A stretch of 64,000 nt of DNA from Sphingobacterium prati (GCF_013167215.1 NZ_JABJWY010000034.1:372001-436000); one strand, 5' to 3'. Positions 26,280 to 35,914 are shown, counted from the stretch's first letter. The notes: generated by a model not told the origin, from the letters alone. Numbers and translations are program-made.

Positions 26280-28449
26280 GTCTATAATATTCGCCTTTTA
26301 AGGCAACTAATTCTTCATGATTCCCCTGTTCGACCACCTTTCCTTTATCCAACACAACAATGTTATCGGCATTTTTGACCGTGGACAGGCGGTGAGCAAT
26401 AACGACCGCGGTACGCCCCTTTAAAAACTGATCCAGATGGTCAGTGATAATCCGTTCGGTATTGGCATCTAATGAACTTGTTGCTTCATCAAAAAAAAGG
26501 TATTGCGGAGCTTTATAAATTGCGCGTGCTATAAGCATACGCTGACGCTGTCCACCACTCATGCCCAAACCTTCATAGCCAATCTTTGTATTGTAACTGG
26601 TGGGCAAAGCCTCAATAAAGTCTTTGATATTTGCGATTTGAACCGCATCGCGCAGACGCTCTTTATTAATTTCATCTGATCCTAAAGCGATATTGGCTGC
26701 GATGCTATCATTAAAAATATAACCGTCTTGCATAACTACACCACAATTGTCCCGCCAGATGCGGGGTGATATATGTTGCATATCCACTTTACCAATTTTA
26801 ATACTGCCAAAATCGGGTGAATAGGATTTTAGCAACAATTTCATCAAGGTGCTTTTCCCACTGCCACTGGCACCTACTATAGCGGTAGTCTTTTTATAAG
26901 GAATAATCAGGTTTAGTTGTTCAAAAATAGCTTTGTCTGTTCCTTTGTAGCTAAATGTGAGATTTTCAATAGAGATATTTTCCTCGGGAATATCTTTTTG
27001 ATAATGGCAATCTACATTTTCTTCATCCTCTTTATCATGGACTTCATTGAGCCGTTCCACGGCCATCTTGGCGTCTTGAAACTGACGCATAAAATTCATC
27101 AGCTGAATCAAGGGGCTGTTTAATTGCCCAATAATATACTGTACTGAAAGCATCATACCCAAGGTCAACTGGCCATCCACTACTAATTTTGCGGCCGCAA
27201 AACTAATTAAGATATCCTTTAACTGGTTGATCACATTCCCACCAATGGTCTGTATCTGTTCCAATTTTAGTGCTTTGACCTTAAGGCGGAACACTTTGAT
27301 CTGCACACCTTCCCATTGCCAGCGTTTGTTGGTTTCAGCATTGTTCATTTTGATCTCTTGCATGCCGTTGATCAATTCCAGAACTTGCCCCTGCTCCTCC
27401 GCCAGCTGTGAAAACTGCTTATAGTCTATTTCCCTTCTTTTTTTCAGGAAAAAAGAAATCCAACATAAGTATAGGGTCGCACCAATGGAAAATAGTAGGA
27501 ATAGCTTATAATTATAGATTAATAAGACAACACCAAAAATTATAAAATTGATCAGAGAAAATAAGGTCTGTAATGAATTGTTTGTCAACAGCTGTTCGAT
27601 ACGATTATGATCCGAAATACGTTGCATGATATCAGCTGTGACGCGGGAGTCAAAGAAACTCATGGGCAAGCGCATTAACTTGATAAAAAAGTCAGATACA
27701 ATTGATATATTGATCCTCGATGATAAATGAAGTAATATCCAGCCTCGGATCGCTTCAATACCCATTTGGCCTAAATAAAGCATAATCTGAGCAAATAAAA
27801 CCAGGTAGATAAAGTTAATATCCTGATTTTGAATTCCAACATCCACGATACTTTGGGTAAGAAATGGAAAAACCAGCGCCAGCAGGCTCCCCGCAATCAA
27901 ACCGAAAGCCAATTGTACCATGAAGGCGCTATATTTACGGAGATAATGTTTTAAAAATTTTGAAATCGAATGTCCCTTTTCTTCCTTTTCTTCATGATCC
28001 ACAAAGCGGGCTGTCGTCTCTAGTACCAATACAATACCTTCTTCAGTACGTTCCTCGGCTTTCTCCCCGATCCAGTACGTTAAGAATTCCGATTTTGAAT
28101 AAGTGATTAACCCGAAAGCAGGATCCGAAGCATAGAGCTTATAATCATTGTGCTTTTTCTCAATTTTATAAAGCACCACATAATGTTGTTCCATCCAAAA
28201 TACCACACAGGGCAACGGCACTTCATTCACGAGCGTTTCAAAATCTATTTTTACAGCAAGGGTCTTAAACCCAATTGTTTCAGCTGCCCGGCTCAACCCC
28301 AGCAAACTGGAACCTTCTCTTGTGGTACCGCAGAGATCCCGGAGCATCGGTAGTGGTAATATTTTACCATAATACTTGCTGATTATCCTTAAACAGGTAG
28401 GGCCACAATCTTTTGAATCCGGTTGTTTATAAAAAGGGAATTTTGTCAT
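26248..28449 (-). CDS. Peptidase-containing ABC transporter (C39 bacteriocin/peptide exporter)
   Basis: This 733-residue exporter joins three parts. An N-terminal C39 cysteine peptidase has catalytic Cys15 in KDCGPTCL, His in MEQHYVVLYK and Asp in YASDPAFGLI. A six-helix membrane domain spans about 165-440. A C-terminal ATPase has Walker A GASGSGKST, signature MSGGQRQR, Walker B YLFFDEATSSLD and H-loop VIAHRLST. Such proteins cut double-glycine leaders and export the mature peptide. The conserved residues are intact, so it should be active. The downstream adaptor gene overlaps it. No GG-leader peptide gene was found on either side, so the cargo is unknown. Confidence 0.95.
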   Translation of the reverse strand: MTKFPFYKQPDSKDCGPTCLRIISKYYGKILPLPMLRDLCGTTREGSSLLGLSRAAETIGFKTLAVKIDFETLVNEVPLPCVVFWMEQHYVVLYKIEKKHNDYKLYASDPAFGLITYSKSEFLTYWIGEKAEERTEEGIVLVLETTARFVDHEEKEEKGHSISKFLKHYLRKYSAFMVQLAFGLIAGSLLALVFPFLTQSIVDVGIQNQDINFIYLVLFAQIMLYLGQMGIEAIRGWILLHLSSRINISIVSDFFIKLMRLPMSFFDSRVTADIMQRISDHNRIEQLLTNNSLQTLFSLINFIIFGVVLLIYNYKLFLLFSIGATLYLCWISFFLKKRREIDYKQFSQLAEEQGQVLELINGMQEIKMNNAETNKRWQWEGVQIKVFRLKVKALKLEQIQTIGGNVINQLKDILISFAAAKLVVDGQLTLGMMLSVQYIIGQLNSPLIQLMNFMRQFQDAKMAVERLNEVHDKEDEENVDCHYQKDIPEENISIENLTFSYKGTDKAIFEQLNLIIPYKKTTAIVGASGSGKSTLMKLLLKSYSPDFGSIKIGKVDMQHISPRIWRDNCGVVMQDGYIFNDSIAANIALGSDEINKERLRDAVQIANIKDFIEALPTSYNTKIGYEGLGMSGGQRQRMLIARAIYKAPQYLFFDEATSSLDANTERIITDHLDQFLKGRTAVVIAHRLSTVKNADNIVVLDKGKVVEQGNHEELVALKGEYYRLVKNQLELGN

Positions 28450-28650
28450 GCTGTCTTATTTACAAACAAACATACTGGATCGCAAAAAGATAAAATAGAC
28501 GAATTAATAATCGCATCTATCCTATCAATATTCGTCTTGAACGATCTGTTTTCTGAATGAATAATGCTGCGACTGGATTTATTTTAACGATTTCTGTAAC
28601 AAATGGCTGCCACCATATACTAATTACAAAAACTCAACACATTAGCCCTG

Positions 28651-29472
28651 ATGACAAACAGTATGCTATTAACTTTCATCACCTGGGATGTCAGCAGTGA
28701 TATCTTCAATATACCGATCATCAATCATCCCATCCGTTGGTATGGATTATTCTGGTTGCTGGGAATAGTTTTATGCTACAAAATACTATGGTCCAGGTTA
28801 AAAAATGAGGGTCGTCCAGCCGAATTTCTGGATCAGCTAAGTATTTATATTGTAGCGGGTACAATTATAGGGGCGCGCCTGGGCCATATTTTGTTTTATG
28901 ACCCATCGTATTATCTCAGCAATCCCTTAAAGATCTTTGCGATATGGGAAGGAGGCCTGGCTAGTCATGGCGGGGGAATTGGTATCCTAGTTGCTATTTT
29001 TCTATTCGCAAGGAAACAGAAGCTTCCCTTTCTTTGGGTAGCCGATCGAATTGCACTGGTTGTCCCCATCGCTGGCGCCTGTATCCGCCTGGGAAACCTG
29101 ATGAACTCGGAAATGATAGGCACACCCACAGATCTCCCCTGGGCTTTTGTCTTCACTTCTATTGACCAAATACCTCGCCATCCCGCACAACTGTATGAAG
29201 CAATGTTTTGTGTGCTGCTGTTTCTGTTAATGAATCACCTCTGGACAAAAGCGATTCTTAAAAATAACATCGGCAACTGTTTTGCAATGCTGTTAATCCT
29301 TTTATTTTCCTTCCGCTTTTTGGACGAATTCCTAAAAATCAATCAGGAAGATTTTGAAAACTCCCTGTTCATAAATATGGGCCAGCTGTTAAGTATCCCC
29401 TTTATTCTACTGGGGTCGGCCCTCCTGGTCATCAATAGCAAGAAAAAAAACAGATTACCTATTGCAAAATAA
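28651..29472 (+). CDS. lgt: Prolipoprotein diacylglyceryl transferase
   Basis: This 273-residue inner-membrane enzyme transfers diacylglycerol from phosphatidylglycerol to the lipobox cysteine of prolipoproteins, the first step of lipoprotein maturation. It contains HPIRWYGLFWLLGI, the Lgt signature GARLGHILFYDP, GGLASHGGGIGI (with the essential His), RLGNLMNSEMIG (with the essential Arg/Asn) and HPAQLYEA. Seven hydrophobic helices are visible and the length is normal. Many lipoproteins in this window depend on it. The gene is divergent from the exporter genes and convergent with the NarL-type regulator. Confidence 0.95.
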   Translation: MTNSMLLTFITWDVSSDIFNIPIINHPIRWYGLFWLLGIVLCYKILWSRLKNEGRPAEFLDQLSIYIVAGTIIGARLGHILFYDPSYYLSNPLKIFAIWEGGLASHGGGIGILVAIFLFARKQKLPFLWVADRIALVVPIAGACIRLGNLMNSEMIGTPTDLPWAFVFTSIDQIPRHPAQLYEAMFCVLLFLLMNHLWTKAILKNNIGNCFAMLLILLFSFRFLDEFLKINQEDFENSLFINMGQLLSIPFILLGSALLVINSKKKNRLPIAK

Positions 29473-29499
29473 AAACTAGCCGTGCAGAAATTGACAGCA

Positions 29500-30165
29500 T
29501 TATTTTAAAATACCGGACTGGAATGCAACTTTGACCAGCTCAGCTGTATTTTTCACCTTCATTTTTTCGATCAAACTTTGTCGGTGTCCTTCGATTGTAC
29601 GCTTGCTCAAAAAGATCTTGTCTGCAATTTCTACATTCGTGAAGCCGTCAGCGATTAATTTCAATACCTCAAGCTCACGCTCACTGATATCAAAGTCTGG
29701 TAGCGAACGGTTTGATAAACCTAGATAATTTTCTCCCGATATGACTTGGTCAAGCAACGCCATGCTAATCTCTTCACTTACATATTTACCCCCATTAGCC
29801 ACATGATTAAGGCCAAAAAGAAGTTCGTTATAATCTACATTTTTGAGCAGATATCCGGAAAGACCAAGCGTAAATCCCTCAATAACATAATGGATCTGGT
29901 TCAACATCGAAAGAATGACAACCTTAATGGAGGGATACGTCGACTTGATCAGGCGCAATAGCTCCATCCCGTCCATATGATCCATATTGATATCCGTTAA
30001 GATAATATCGGGCAGCAATTGATTGTCTAACAGTTGCAGGGCTTCATTGCCATTCGAAGCCTCTCCGACGACATCAAAACCTTCCTGAGACTCCAATAAT
30101 AATTTAATACCATTACGTACGACCATGTGATCCTCAACCAACAGTATCTTAACCTTACTCATCAT
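29500..30165 (-). CDS. NarL/FixJ-type response regulator, orphan
   Basis: This 221-residue regulator has a receiver domain (LLVEDHMVVRNGIKLLL; Asp58 in PDIILTDINMDHMDG; Lys in GLSGYLLKNVDYNEL) and a C-terminal LuxR HTH (FDISERELEVLKLIADGFTNVEIADKIFLSKRTIEGHRQSLIEKMKVKNTAELV). No histidine kinase gene adjoins it; the partner must be elsewhere or is the kinase at 22.8 kb, which is less likely because that one has its own regulator. An inverted repeat lies 47-71 bases upstream of the start. Confidence 0.92.
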   Translation of the reverse strand: MMSKVKILLVEDHMVVRNGIKLLLESQEGFDVVGEASNGNEALQLLDNQLLPDIILTDINMDHMDGMELLRLIKSTYPSIKVVILSMLNQIHYVIEGFTLGLSGYLLKNVDYNELLFGLNHVANGGKYVSEEISMALLDQVISGENYLGLSNRSLPDFDISERELEVLKLIADGFTNVEIADKIFLSKRTIEGHRQSLIEKMKVKNTAELVKVAFQSGILK

Positions 30166-30211
30166 TTACAGTATTTAATAAAAATTTATCTTTATTATTT
30201 ATCCGAATTGT

Positions 30212-30236
30212 ATGCAACTTTGGAGTTCAGTTGCAT
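30212..30236. promoter_or_regulatory. Inverted repeat upstream of the NarL-type regulator
   Basis: ATGCAACT (30212-30219) and AGTTGCAT (30229-30236) form a perfect 8-bp inverted repeat with a 9-base spacer in the 422-base gap upstream of the regulator. It could be an operator. A T run on the plus strand makes a hairpin terminator an alternative. Confidence 0.35.
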
Positions 30237-30525
30237 TTTTACCTTGGAAAGATCAGGAAACAACTTGTACCTCCAATTACCCTCTTGCCTTCTTTCCAAA
30301 CGGGTACAAACCGAATAAAGATACAAAATTCTATCCATTTAAAGGATTTTACACGATATTCTAACGGAACTCATGACAAAAGAGAACTACATTCAGATTA
30401 AAACTCAAGGAAAGCATAAATGAAAGCAATATTAAGCGAACAGCTGTTTCAACGCAACCTTTAATCAGGTGCATTCGAGTGCTGCTCGTTAAGAAAATTA
30501 CAGTCGTGGTGTATTATTCATAAAA

Positions 30526-30562
30526 AAGTAACAGCGGTACATCAATTATACCGTTGTTACTT
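30526..30562 (-). terminator. Terminator of the phytase operon
   Basis: Arms 30526-30539 and 30549-30562 pair over 14 positions with one wobble. On the minus strand the stem is followed by six T, 26 bases after the phytase stop. The rest of the gap (30166-30525) holds nothing else recognised apart from the inverted repeat listed separately. Confidence 0.8.
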
Positions 30563-30588
30563 CATAAACCGCCAGTCTTCTCTGAGGG

Positions 30589-31665
30589 TTATTTACTTTT
30601 CAGTTGTTGTCCAGCTATATCCTCCCAACGGTAATAATGAAAAGTTTTATCATCGCTCATGGCCACAAATAAGCCATGTTGAAAGGTATCATTCAGACGG
30701 GAAGACACGACCTCCGAACCATCACTTTGCGTGGCCATAACAGGTACTGTCTTCAAATGGCTATGTTCAAATGGGTTCGCCTTTGTTCCCTCACGGCTAA
30801 AAATCTGAAAGCGGTTGGCCCCTTGATCAGAGACCAATATATAGCCGGTGCTATCCGTCAGCTTATAAATAGAAATACCTTCATGATCTTCTTTAAAACC
30901 TTCGGTCGCAAAAAGCGCCAACTGCTGATTTCCCTTCGCCGGATCCGCATAATATTGCTTCACCCCCACCTGCTCGTCTGAATAGTAGATATAGCCAAGT
31001 TCATTATCCACAGCGATGGCTTCAATTTCTTTCTTTCCACTAAATGAGCCAAACTTACGGACTAAGGTCGCTTTCACGGCGCCAGCACCGTTATCTTCCA
31101 ATAAATACTGAGCTAAATAGCCCTCTTTAGGACCATTTTTGCGTCCCACAATTGCATAGATTTCACCTTTCGGCGATGTGTAAAGCGCAATACCCATCAG
31201 ATCCCTGAATTCCGGTTCGGTCTCGCCTACAAACATATCCAATCCTCCCCCGTCGATTGGTTTCATATCCGGCAGTGAGAATATACGCAATTTATGCGTC
31301 ATACGTTCGGTCGTAACAGCGATATCTACAGATTTGCCGCCCAAAAGCAATCCATAAGCGATATCCACATTATTGGGACGCTTAAGGTTAGAAACTACTT
31401 TATCCTTGACAATTTTGCCCTGTAAATCGTACACAAATAAGGCGCCATCCGCATCCTTGTCCGTAGCAATGACCAGACTCTCGCGGGGATCGGTCTTATT
31501 GATCCAGATCGCAGGATCATCGGAATCATATCGTACTGCATCAGTAACAATGGCCGGTTTGACCGTTTCCGTTGCGGAAGTACCGGACTGAGGGTTATTA
31601 CAGGCGACCGGCAGGAATGTTGAGGCTGCCAGACAAAAAAATAGTGTTGTTTTTAAAGTTGTCAT
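30589..31665 (-). CDS. Beta-propeller 3-phytase lipoprotein
   Basis: This 358-residue lipoprotein (lipobox VAC, Cys22) has the beta-propeller phytase fold, which removes phosphate from calcium-phytate. Family motifs are YDSDDPAIWINKTDPRESLVIATDKDADGALFVYDLQGK, RPNNVDIAYGLLLGGKSVDIAV, IEAIAVDNELGYIYYSDEQVGV and EDHEGISIYKLTDSTGYILVSDQGANRFQIF. The many acidic residues are the expected calcium and phosphate ligands. The length is typical. It is last in an operon, 13 bases after a beta-helix lipoprotein and downstream of a TonB-dependent receptor, so a surface phytate-scavenging system is inferred. Confidence 0.92.
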   Translation of the reverse strand: MTTLKTTLFFCLAASTFLPVACNNPQSGTSATETVKPAIVTDAVRYDSDDPAIWINKTDPRESLVIATDKDADGALFVYDLQGKIVKDKVVSNLKRPNNVDIAYGLLLGGKSVDIAVTTERMTHKLRIFSLPDMKPIDGGGLDMFVGETEPEFRDLMGIALYTSPKGEIYAIVGRKNGPKEGYLAQYLLEDNGAGAVKATLVRKFGSFSGKKEIEAIAVDNELGYIYYSDEQVGVKQYYADPAKGNQQLALFATEGFKEDHEGISIYKLTDSTGYILVSDQGANRFQIFSREGTKANPFEHSHLKTVPVMATQSDGSEVVSSRLNDTFQHGLFVAMSDDKTFHYYRWEDIAGQQLKSK

Positions 31666-31678
31666 GCTATTGCGTTAA

Positions 31679-32941
31679 TTAAAATTTGGTACCAAAAGCA
31701 CCGACATAAGTTGCGGGCTTTGGCGAGGTATATGATAAACCATTGGACAGCAGTAAGCCATCCACAAAATGTGGCTTAAAAGCAGATGTACCGGCCTTTA
31801 ATGCCGGCGAATTGCCTTGTAGATGGAAATCCCAGGCTGCATCAAACACATAATTATTGACCGAAGTCTCTAAGGGGTAGGCTGTAAATTTAGGATTGTT
31901 CTCGCCAGCGATTTTACCTCTGACATCATTGGTACCGTCTACGATATCATTCTTTCCGACCTGAAATTGATCCACTGTCAATTGATCATAGCCATAATAC
32001 CAATTGTTGCTCGAAACCGAACGGTTATCTTCCGGATTTTTGGCATCACGTTTAACGCCAAACCGCGTATTGGCAAAAATATTGTTATGGATCTCTGCTT
32101 TTACGGAAGCTTCCAGCCAGATGGATCCTCCTTTAGCTGTCGGCCTACGCCAACCCGTATTAAGCATGGTGTTGTTATAAACGAAGATATGTGCTTGTGG
32201 CGTCCTATCGCCAGAGTTGGACAGTTTCAGCGCATTGGTATTGACACTGTAGACCAAATTGAAAGCCACATCCGCCAGAGAGCCCGATTTAAAGTTCATC
32301 GCCTCGCCCCCGGTTACCCCATTCGAAAAGAATCGGTTGTTGGCGAAGATAATTTTGCCCCCTTCAATATAAGTACAGTCTTCATAAAAATGACTGATCG
32401 TACTATTTTGAACAATCAATTTTCCTTCCACATTGGAAAACCACAAAGCAGGCAGCGCTTCCCCCGCTTTCTGTTTGTATAGCCTCATTTTCACCGAAGT
32501 CGATGCATCCGACGTAACCGCGCCACCATATTCTAAATACGCATTATCCAAAACCAGTTCCTTACAGCTTGGCGCTGCCAAAATACCGCCCCAAAGTTTT
32601 CCAAATTCGTTTTCTTTGGTTTTATAAGAATCCTCCACCGTAAATTTCACTGGGCTCTCGGCTGTACCCAGCACATACAGGTTGCCCAAGACAACTATCT
32701 CAGGCTTATTGTCCGGGTCCATCAGCACCGTTACACCCTCCTCAATGGTCAGCGACTTTCCTTCGGGAATAATGATATCCCCCGTGATACGCTGCACCGT
32801 ACCTTTGCTCCATATGCCCGCTACCTCACCTATCGCACTACCATTGGCATCGGAAGTGTCCACATCGCTATTTGCTTTCTCACAAGCCGTCAACCCTACC
32901 ATCGCAAGGGAAATGAGCAGTATAATAAAGTTATTTTTCAT
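31679..32941 (-). CDS. Right-handed beta-helix lipoprotein
   Basis: This 420-residue lipoprotein (lipobox LTAC, Cys20) has repeated turns typical of a parallel beta-helix: ITGDIIIPEGKSLTIEEGVTVLM, PEIVVLGNLYVLGTAESPVKF, GKLIVQNSTISHFYED, GKIIFANNRFFSNG, AHIFVYNNTMLNTG and AEIHNNIFANTRFG. No catalytic signature of pectate lyases is evident. It is encoded between a TonB receptor and a phytase, in the position of a SusD-like partner, so it may bind substrate or phosphate at the cell surface. That role is inference; a structural or adhesin function is possible. Confidence 0.82.
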   Translation of the reverse strand: MKNNFIILLISLAMVGLTACEKANSDVDTSDANGSAIGEVAGIWSKGTVQRITGDIIIPEGKSLTIEEGVTVLMDPDNKPEIVVLGNLYVLGTAESPVKFTVEDSYKTKENEFGKLWGGILAAPSCKELVLDNAYLEYGGAVTSDASTSVKMRLYKQKAGEALPALWFSNVEGKLIVQNSTISHFYEDCTYIEGGKIIFANNRFFSNGVTGGEAMNFKSGSLADVAFNLVYSVNTNALKLSNSGDRTPQAHIFVYNNTMLNTGWRRPTAKGGSIWLEASVKAEIHNNIFANTRFGVKRDAKNPEDNRSVSSNNWYYGYDQLTVDQFQVGKNDIVDGTNDVRGKIAGENNPKFTAYPLETSVNNYVFDAAWDFHLQGNSPALKAGTSAFKPHFVDGLLLSNGLSYTSPKPATYVGAFGTKF

Positions 32942-33030
32942 CTGTAAATATTTTTTCCGTCATCGTTCTGATGAGCGTTCTTTGTTTAAATTCAATGGGA
33001 TTATTTCTCGTAAACAGTCCGCGCTGACGC

Positions 33031-35814
33031 TTATTTCTTAAAAGAATAACGTAAACCAAGAATGTAGTTCTGACCATATAGATCCTTACGGATAAGCGTG
33101 TTGCCACCTTTCACTATTTTCTCAGCGATCTTATCATTTTCTGGATTTGTCCCCTTTATATAAAGTTCCATGGGCGTGTTCAACAGGTTATTCGCTTTGG
33201 CAAAAACCGCCCAGCCCGCTTTGAACTTCTTCTCTATGGAAGCATCCAGCTGGATAAATCCTTTCTGCCATAAATCGGCATTTAAAAATTCCGATACCGA
33301 ATTGATCCGCGAACCTGTATAAGATCCAGCCAACTGTCCCTCCCAACCCTTGTTTGCATCCTTATAAAGCAAAGACAGATTGGCAATATGTGCTGCCTGT
33401 CCATGAAGAGGCCGTGTCTGATCCATCAGAATGGGATCCAGATCCTGTGTGACCTCATTGATCACCCGTGATTTTTTCGGTGTGGTGATCCGTGAATGGG
33501 TATACGTATAATTGGCTTTAACACCGAATTTTTGGATATATTTGATAAAATCCAGCTCTACACCAAAATTATTTGCCGTTCCAAAATTACCCGGCATATA
33601 GTACACATCCTGTCCGCGAATTTCATCGGGCTGAAAGGTATATTCGATCGGATTTTTAATCCTCTTATAGAATAATCCGGCAAGAAATTGCGATGAAGGC
33701 TCCGGAAATAGCTCATAACGTAGGTCAAAATTATCCGCTAGTGCATGTTTCAAATCCGCATTTCCGCGTTCCCAGAATTCTTCATTTAATACCCGCGATG
33801 GCACCACTTCATAGAACCCCGGGCGATTTAATGCACGATAATATGCCCCATGAAGCTGCTGCTTACTATCCAGGTGATATTTCATGGTCAAACTGGGCAA
33901 CCATTCGGTATAGGTCCGGGAGCCCTCCGGTCTTTCTTCACCATCTGGAAACAACAATTTATAACCCTGATTAGTGCGCTCCATCCGTATACCACCGATC
34001 ATTTGAATTATATCATTCTCGTAGTTGAACATCCCGTAGGCAGCGGTGGTTTTCTCGCTCGCATCGTAGGTCAGCGGGTTCCGTACGGCACCCGTCGGAT
34101 TGCTAACTGTGAGATTCAAATCGGTATAGTCCTGATAATCCACCCCATATTGGTACTTCGCTTCACTGGCGATTGGAGACAGATTGTAATTGTTATAGAA
34201 ACTGCTCCGTTGTTTGTCGCGATATAAGCCACCGGTCGACAGTTCCAGTTTGTTCTTCGCCAACGGCACCTTATACGCAAGATCCCAATATCCGGCACGG
34301 TCATCGTCCGTATTCCGCTCCCAGCGATAGGTCACCGGAGACCTATTGACCAACGAAGTCCGTCTGCGTTGAAAATTCTCTTCGATACCATCCAAACTAA
34401 TTGTCGTATTCTGCGGCAGTTCATTACGAGCAGATGACAGCACGCCGGACCAGCGGAAATTCAGGCGGTTATCCAAAAAATGATGATCTCCCTGTAGATT
34501 ACCATTGTAGATCTGCTGCTCGGTCTTTCTGGTCCGGGTCACATAAGTCAGTTCAGACTTGCCGATACTTGGATCATACTGTCCATTATAAATTGTATTG
34601 ACCGCATCGCGCAATTGCAGATTATTCAAGTTCACGTACATCTGGTAAAAACTCAGCCGATGATTGGCATTGAATCGGTAGTCTATCTTGTTGTGTACAC
34701 CCAGACGCTGCTGCTGCTCATCATATTGCCGGTCACTCTTTTCGGTGATGATCGCATTCGGATTAGTATTATTGACCGAAGATTTGTAAAAAATGGAATG
34801 ACTGCCACGGTAAAGATTTTGGTAGCTGAGCCCTAATATCACCCCCAACTTATCATTTAGGTAACGATTCCCAAACGTCACATTACCAACAAGATCCGGC
34901 ATCGGTTTCTTATACGTATAGTCTAATGTACCTTTATCAAAATCAGCGTCGGTGGCATTGTAATTTTTTCCATGCAGTTCATAGGGCGACTTTGACGAAA
35001 CAGCTCCGCTGGAGAAGCTGCCAAAATCGCGGTTAAAATACCGCTGGCTGTAACCTGTGGCCAGATTGGCCTGAAAGAATAGTTTACGCGGTGCGGATTT
35101 CATCACCATATTCACGACACCACCGATGGCATCTGCCTCCATATTTGGTGTCAGCGATTTGTAGACTTCCAATCGTTCCAACATATCGGAAGGGAATAGA
35201 TCCAGAGGTACGTAGCGGTATTTATTGTCCGGACTGGGTACTTTCACGCCATTGACCAAAGTCGTATTATAGCGTTTGTCCATTCCCCTTAAAATTGCAT
35301 ACTGTCCCTCGCCATTTGAATTGCGTTCGATTGAGACGCCCGAAACACGTTGCACAACATTTGCCACCGTAATATCCGGAGAGATCTCAATTGCCCTGGC
35401 CGATACCACATTCATGACCTGTGAAGCATTCTTTTCCAGTCGGCGGGCGCTTGGATCGTCATCACCACCGTTGCGCTGTCCCTTGATCGTTACCTCCATT
35501 AAGGTCTGCTCGCTCGAAGTAAGCTGAAACGTAAAATGAGGGGTATTTTCTTTTTTTATCTCAATCTCCCTGACGAGTTCCGCATAGGCCATATGTCGGA
35601 TATGTACTTTATCCATGCCTGCTGATAATCCTTTGAATTCAAATGAACCATCTAGCTGCGTCTTGGTTGACAGACCACTTTGTTCGAGGAACACGGTAGC
35701 ACCGACAATAGCTTCCCCTGTTTGTCCATCCAGGACTTTCCCCTTGATCTTGGTCGCATAAGCGGCGCTGATCGAAATGCTGGAGGCAAGCAATACCGTT
35801 AAAACATTTTTCAT
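33031..35814 (-). CDS. TonB-dependent receptor of the phytase operon
   Basis: This 927-residue outer-membrane transporter starts at ATG 35814, giving a signal peptide (MKNVLTVLLASSISISAAYA) that an upstream in-frame start would spoil. A carboxypeptidase-regulatory-like domain (about 22-105) precedes the plug (NVVQRVSGVSIERNSNGEGQYAILRGM). A long barrel follows, ending in a terminal aromatic-basic YSFKK. It is of the TonB/CirA type rather than SusC. It heads the operon receptor, beta-helix lipoprotein, phytase, so it probably imports phytate or its inositol-phosphate products. An 8-bp inverted repeat lies about 70-100 bases upstream. Confidence 0.93.
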   Translation of the reverse strand: MKNVLTVLLASSISISAAYATKIKGKVLDGQTGEAIVGATVFLEQSGLSTKTQLDGSFEFKGLSAGMDKVHIRHMAYAELVREIEIKKENTPHFTFQLTSSEQTLMEVTIKGQRNGGDDDPSARRLEKNASQVMNVVSARAIEISPDITVANVVQRVSGVSIERNSNGEGQYAILRGMDKRYNTTLVNGVKVPSPDNKYRYVPLDLFPSDMLERLEVYKSLTPNMEADAIGGVVNMVMKSAPRKLFFQANLATGYSQRYFNRDFGSFSSGAVSSKSPYELHGKNYNATDADFDKGTLDYTYKKPMPDLVGNVTFGNRYLNDKLGVILGLSYQNLYRGSHSIFYKSSVNNTNPNAIITEKSDRQYDEQQQRLGVHNKIDYRFNANHRLSFYQMYVNLNNLQLRDAVNTIYNGQYDPSIGKSELTYVTRTRKTEQQIYNGNLQGDHHFLDNRLNFRWSGVLSSARNELPQNTTISLDGIEENFQRRRTSLVNRSPVTYRWERNTDDDRAGYWDLAYKVPLAKNKLELSTGGLYRDKQRSSFYNNYNLSPIASEAKYQYGVDYQDYTDLNLTVSNPTGAVRNPLTYDASEKTTAAYGMFNYENDIIQMIGGIRMERTNQGYKLLFPDGEERPEGSRTYTEWLPSLTMKYHLDSKQQLHGAYYRALNRPGFYEVVPSRVLNEEFWERGNADLKHALADNFDLRYELFPEPSSQFLAGLFYKRIKNPIEYTFQPDEIRGQDVYYMPGNFGTANNFGVELDFIKYIQKFGVKANYTYTHSRITTPKKSRVINEVTQDLDPILMDQTRPLHGQAAHIANLSLLYKDANKGWEGQLAGSYTGSRINSVSEFLNADLWQKGFIQLDASIEKKFKAGWAVFAKANNLLNTPMELYIKGTNPENDKIAEKIVKGGNTLIRKDLYGQNYILGLRYSFKK

Positions 35815-35884
35815 TTTTAATAGATTATTATGAATCTTTGATTGTTGCCACAAATATGAAAGCCTACAACAGATTCACAAAATC

Positions 35885-35914
35885 TTTGGCGTTACAAGAA
35901 AGAAACACGCCAAA
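35885..35914. promoter_or_regulatory. Candidate operator upstream of the phytase operon
   Basis: TTTGGCGT (35885-35892) and ACGCCAAA (35907-35914) form a perfect 8-bp inverted repeat with a 14-base spacer, 71 bases upstream of the receptor start and 106 bases past the stop of the adjacent TPR/HTH regulator. Confidence 0.45.

Noticed and set aside
28450..28650. Possible precursor peptide upstream of the ABC exporter
   Set aside because: The only short frames on the minus strand (such as MVAAICYRNR) are too small and lack a GG site.
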